In this document: positions 6,224-8,466 of the stretch, one piece after another
Layout of the letters: every line of letters starts with the position of its first letter
How positions within the stretch are numbered: position 1 is the first letter of the stretch
NCBI GenBank assembly: GCA_910586845.1
Contig: CAJUJV010000016.1
Span: 31,405 to 39,870, forward strand
From: an uncultured Hungatella sp.
GTDB taxonomy: Bacteria; Bacillota; Clostridia; Lachnospirales; Lachnospiraceae
Direction of reading: 5' to 3'
Length of the DNA: 8,466 nt
Position numbers and translations under genes: made by a program
The notes under the pieces: generated by a model
Told to the model about the DNA's origin: nothing
The model's input: the letters and a program-made list of their open reading frames with translations, nothing else
The model's database searches: none

Positions 6224-6278
6224 CCTTCCGGAAGCTGCGCCGCAAAAACACAGAAAATCATAAGGAGGATGATGACCT

Positions 6279-8466
6279 ATGGCATCATACAATCACAGCG
6301 CCATTGAAAAGAAATGGAGAGAAAACTGGGAGAAGAATCCCATCAATGTCAATGACGGAAAGAAACCCAAGTATTACTGCCTGGATATGTTTCCCTATCC
6401 GTCCGGCAGCGGACTTCACGTAGGACACTGGAGAGGATATGTGATCTCCGATGTGTGGAGCCGCTATCAGATCTTAAAAGGACATTATGTGATCCACCCT
6501 ATGGGCTGGGACGCCTTCGGCCTTCCGGCAGAGAACTATGCCATCAAGATGGGCATCCATCCGGCCATCTCCACGGCAGAGAATGTAAAAAATATCAAGC
6601 GGCAGATCAATCAGATCGCCTCCATCTACGACTGGGACATGGAGGTGAACACTACGGATCCGGAGTTCTACAAATGGACTCAGTGGATCTTTGTCCAGAT
6701 GTTTAAAAAAGGTCTGGCCTATGAGAAGGAATTTCCCATCAACTGGTGTCCTTCCTGCAAGACCGGCCTGGCCAACGAGGAGGTAGTAAACGGCTGCTGC
6801 GAGCGCTGCGGAGCCACGGTGACCAAGAAGAATCTCCGCCAGTGGATGTTAAAGATCACCGCCTATGCGGAGAGGCTGTTAAATGACCTGGACAAACTGG
6901 ACTGGCCTGAGAAGGTCAAGAAGATGCAGAGCGAGTGGATCGGCAAGTCCTACGGTGCGGAAGTGGATTTCCAGGTAGACGGAAAAGAGGACAAGATCAA
7001 GGTATACACCACCAGACCGGACACCCTCTACGGGGCCACCTTCATGGTGCTGGCTCCGGAGCACGCCCTGGCTAAGAGCCTGGCCACGGATGAGACGAGG
7101 GAAGCGGTAGAGAAATACATCTTTGATTCCTCCATGCGCTCCAACGTAGACCGTATGCAGGACAAGGAGAAGACCGGCGTGTTCACGGGAAGCTATGCCG
7201 TCAATCCCTTAAACGGGGCAAAAGTTCCCATCTGGCTGTCGGATTATGTACTGGCCGACTACGGCACCGGAGCCATCATGTGCGTTCCCGCCCATGATGA
7301 CCGGGACTTTGAGTTTGCGAAGAAATTTAACCTTCCCATTATCCAGGTCATCGCCAAGGACGGGAAGGAGATCGAAAATATGACCGAGGCCTACACCGAG
7401 GCCAGCGGCACCATGATCAACTCCGGTGAGTGGAACGGCATGGAGTCCGCGGTTCTGAAGAAAGAGGCTCCGGCTATGATCGAGGCCAGGGGGCTGGGCA
7501 AGAAGACTGTGAACTACAAGCTTCGGGACTGGGTATTCTCCAGACAGCGGTACTGGGGCGAGCCTATCCCCATCGTCCACTGTCCAAAGTGCGGCAACGT
7601 GGCGGTGCCGGAGGAGGAACTTCCCTTAAAGCTTCCCGAGGTGGAAAGCTATCAGCCCACAGGCACCGGCGAGTCGCCTCTGGCTGCCATCGACGAGTGG
7701 GTGAACTGTACCTGTCCCAACTGCGGCGGTCCGGCCAAGAGAGAGACCAACACCATGCCTCAGTGGGCCGGTTCCTCCTGGTATTTCCTCCGGTATGTGG
7801 ACAGCCACAATGACAAAGAACTGGTATCAAGAGAAAAAGCGGACAAATACCTTCCCGTAGATATGTATATCGGCGGCGTGGAGCATGCGGTTCTTCATCT
7901 GCTCTACTCCCGGTTCTACACCAAGTTCCTCTGTGACATCGGCGCCATCGATTTTGACGAGCCCTTTACCAAACTGTTCAACCAGGGCATGATCACTGGC
8001 AAGAACGGCATCAAGATGAGCAAGTCCAAGGGCAATGTGGTGTCACCCGACGATCTGGTACGGGATTACGGCTGTGATTCCCTGAGGATGTATGAGCTGT
8101 TTGTAGGACCGCCGGAACTGGATGCCGAGTGGGATGACAGAGGCATCGAGGGAGTCAGCCGGTTCCTGAACCGTTTCTGGAACCTGGTGACAGACAGTAA
8201 GGACAAGGATATAAAGCCCACAAAAGAGATGATCCGTCTGCGCCACAAACTGATCTTCGACATCGAACAGCGTTTCAATCAGTTTAACCTGAACACAGTG
8301 ATCTCCGGTTTCATGGAATACAACAACAAGCTGATCGAGGCAGCCAGGAAAGAAGGCGGCATCGACAGGGAGACTCTGAAGACCTTCGTAGTGCTTCTGG
8401 CTCCCTTTGCTCCTCATATCGGCGAAGAGCTGTGGCAGCAGTTAGGAGGAACGGACAGCGTATTCC
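6279..8466 (+). CDS. leuS: Leucyl-tRNA synthetase, 3' end beyond the window
   Basis: This class Ia synthetase charges tRNA-Leu with leucine in the cytoplasm. The frame is open for 729 codons to the window edge; bacterial LeuRS is usually ~800-860 residues, so roughly the last tenth is missing. AAGGAGG at 6262-6268 lies ten bases before the ATG. The HIGH-type motif is HVGH (residues 47-50) after MFPYPSGSG. Four cysteines C157, C160, C174 and C177 form a likely zinc site in the ZN-1 region. The CP1 editing domain shows TTRPDT (244-249) and VPAHDDRDFEF, whose final Asp (343) corresponds to the conserved editing aspartate. DWVFSRQRYWGEP is followed by further CxxC pairs, then WAGSSWYFLRY, and the KMSKS loop is exact (579-583). 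The anticodon-binding domain begins after about residue 640. The gene is controlled by the leucine T-box immediately upstream. It looks intact and functional as far as it is visible. Confidence 0.98.
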   Translation, partial: MASYNHSAIEKKWRENWEKNPINVNDGKKPKYYCLDMFPYPSGSGLHVGHWRGYVISDVWSRYQILKGHYVIHPMGWDAFGLPAENYAIKMGIHPAISTAENVKNIKRQINQIASIYDWDMEVNTTDPEFYKWTQWIFVQMFKKGLAYEKEFPINWCPSCKTGLANEEVVNGCCERCGATVTKKNLRQWMLKITAYAERLLNDLDKLDWPEKVKKMQSEWIGKSYGAEVDFQVDGKEDKIKVYTTRPDTLYGATFMVLAPEHALAKSLATDETREAVEKYIFDSSMRSNVDRMQDKEKTGVFTGSYAVNPLNGAKVPIWLSDYVLADYGTGAIMCVPAHDDRDFEFAKKFNLPIIQVIAKDGKEIENMTEAYTEASGTMINSGEWNGMESAVLKKEAPAMIEARGLGKKTVNYKLRDWVFSRQRYWGEPIPIVHCPKCGNVAVPEEELPLKLPEVESYQPTGTGESPLAAIDEWVNCTCPNCGGPAKRETNTMPQWAGSSWYFLRYVDSHNDKELVSREKADKYLPVDMYIGGVEHAVLHLLYSRFYTKFLCDIGAIDFDEPFTKLFNQGMITGKNGIKMSKSKGNVVSPDDLVRDYGCDSLRMYELFVGPPELDAEWDDRGIEGVSRFLNRFWNLVTDSKDKDIKPTKEMIRLRHKLIFDIEQRFNQFNLNTVISGFMEYNNKLIEAARKEGGIDRETLKTFVVLLAPFAPHIGEELWQQLGGTDSVF

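Noticed and set aside
6269..6274. Alternative ATG starts for leuS at 6269 and 6272.
   Set aside because: They lie immediately next to the AAGGAGG ribosome binding site and are not in the leuS frame that begins at 6279.
5956..6423. A 155-codon + strand open frame running through the T-box leader into leuS.
   Set aside because: It starts inside Stem I, crosses the terminator, and overlaps leuS in another frame. The structural RNA explanation accounts for every part of the region.

Overview
The window looks like a chromosomal segment from a moderately GC-rich member of the Clostridia, most probably Lachnospiraceae. The evidence is strong AGGAGG-type ribosome binding sites before every gene, a T-box tRNA riboswitch (a mainly Firmicutes device), a XpaC/TelA gene pair, and an EF-G-like GTPase of a type I associate with Lachnospiraceae. 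The family assignment is from memory of homologues, not from a search. All genes are on the + strand; the long minus-strand reading frames are shadows.

Layout. Positions 53-2152 encode an intact EF-G-like translational GTPase with an altered guanine-specificity motif, closed by a strong intrinsic terminator at 2207-2238. A good sigma-A-type promoter (2274-2302) then leads into a probable three-gene transcription unit. The first gene is a CPBP-family intramembrane protease (2365-3347) that is frameshifted near 2833-2858, so it is a pseudogene or carries an assembly error. The second is a XpaC-family membrane protein (3483-4649). The third is a TelA-family protein (4696-5844). Just past the protease stop codon lies a diverged in-frame copy of its last ~25 codons, a relic of tandem duplication.

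Positions 5845-6278 hold no gene but are fully occupied by a second promoter (5859-5887) and a complete leucine T-box leader. The leader has a Stem I with specifier CTG, the T-box with its UGGU acceptor-end pairing site, and mutually exclusive antiterminator and terminator helices. It controls leuS (6279 to the window edge), a leucyl-tRNA synthetase missing only its last part.

How it works together. The leuS unit is a standard amino-acid-starvation circuit: uncharged tRNA-Leu should stabilise the antiterminator and let transcription reach leuS. No terminator is visible between telA and this leader, so the T-box terminator may also end the protease-xpaC-telA transcript. XpaC and TelA are a recurrent pair of unclear function linked in the literature to envelope stress or toxic-anion tolerance. 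I see no phage, transposon, CRISPR or defence module. The less ordinary items are the decayed protease with its 3' duplication, the altered GTPase motifs, and a hairpin that captures the T-box terminator U-tract in read-through RNA.
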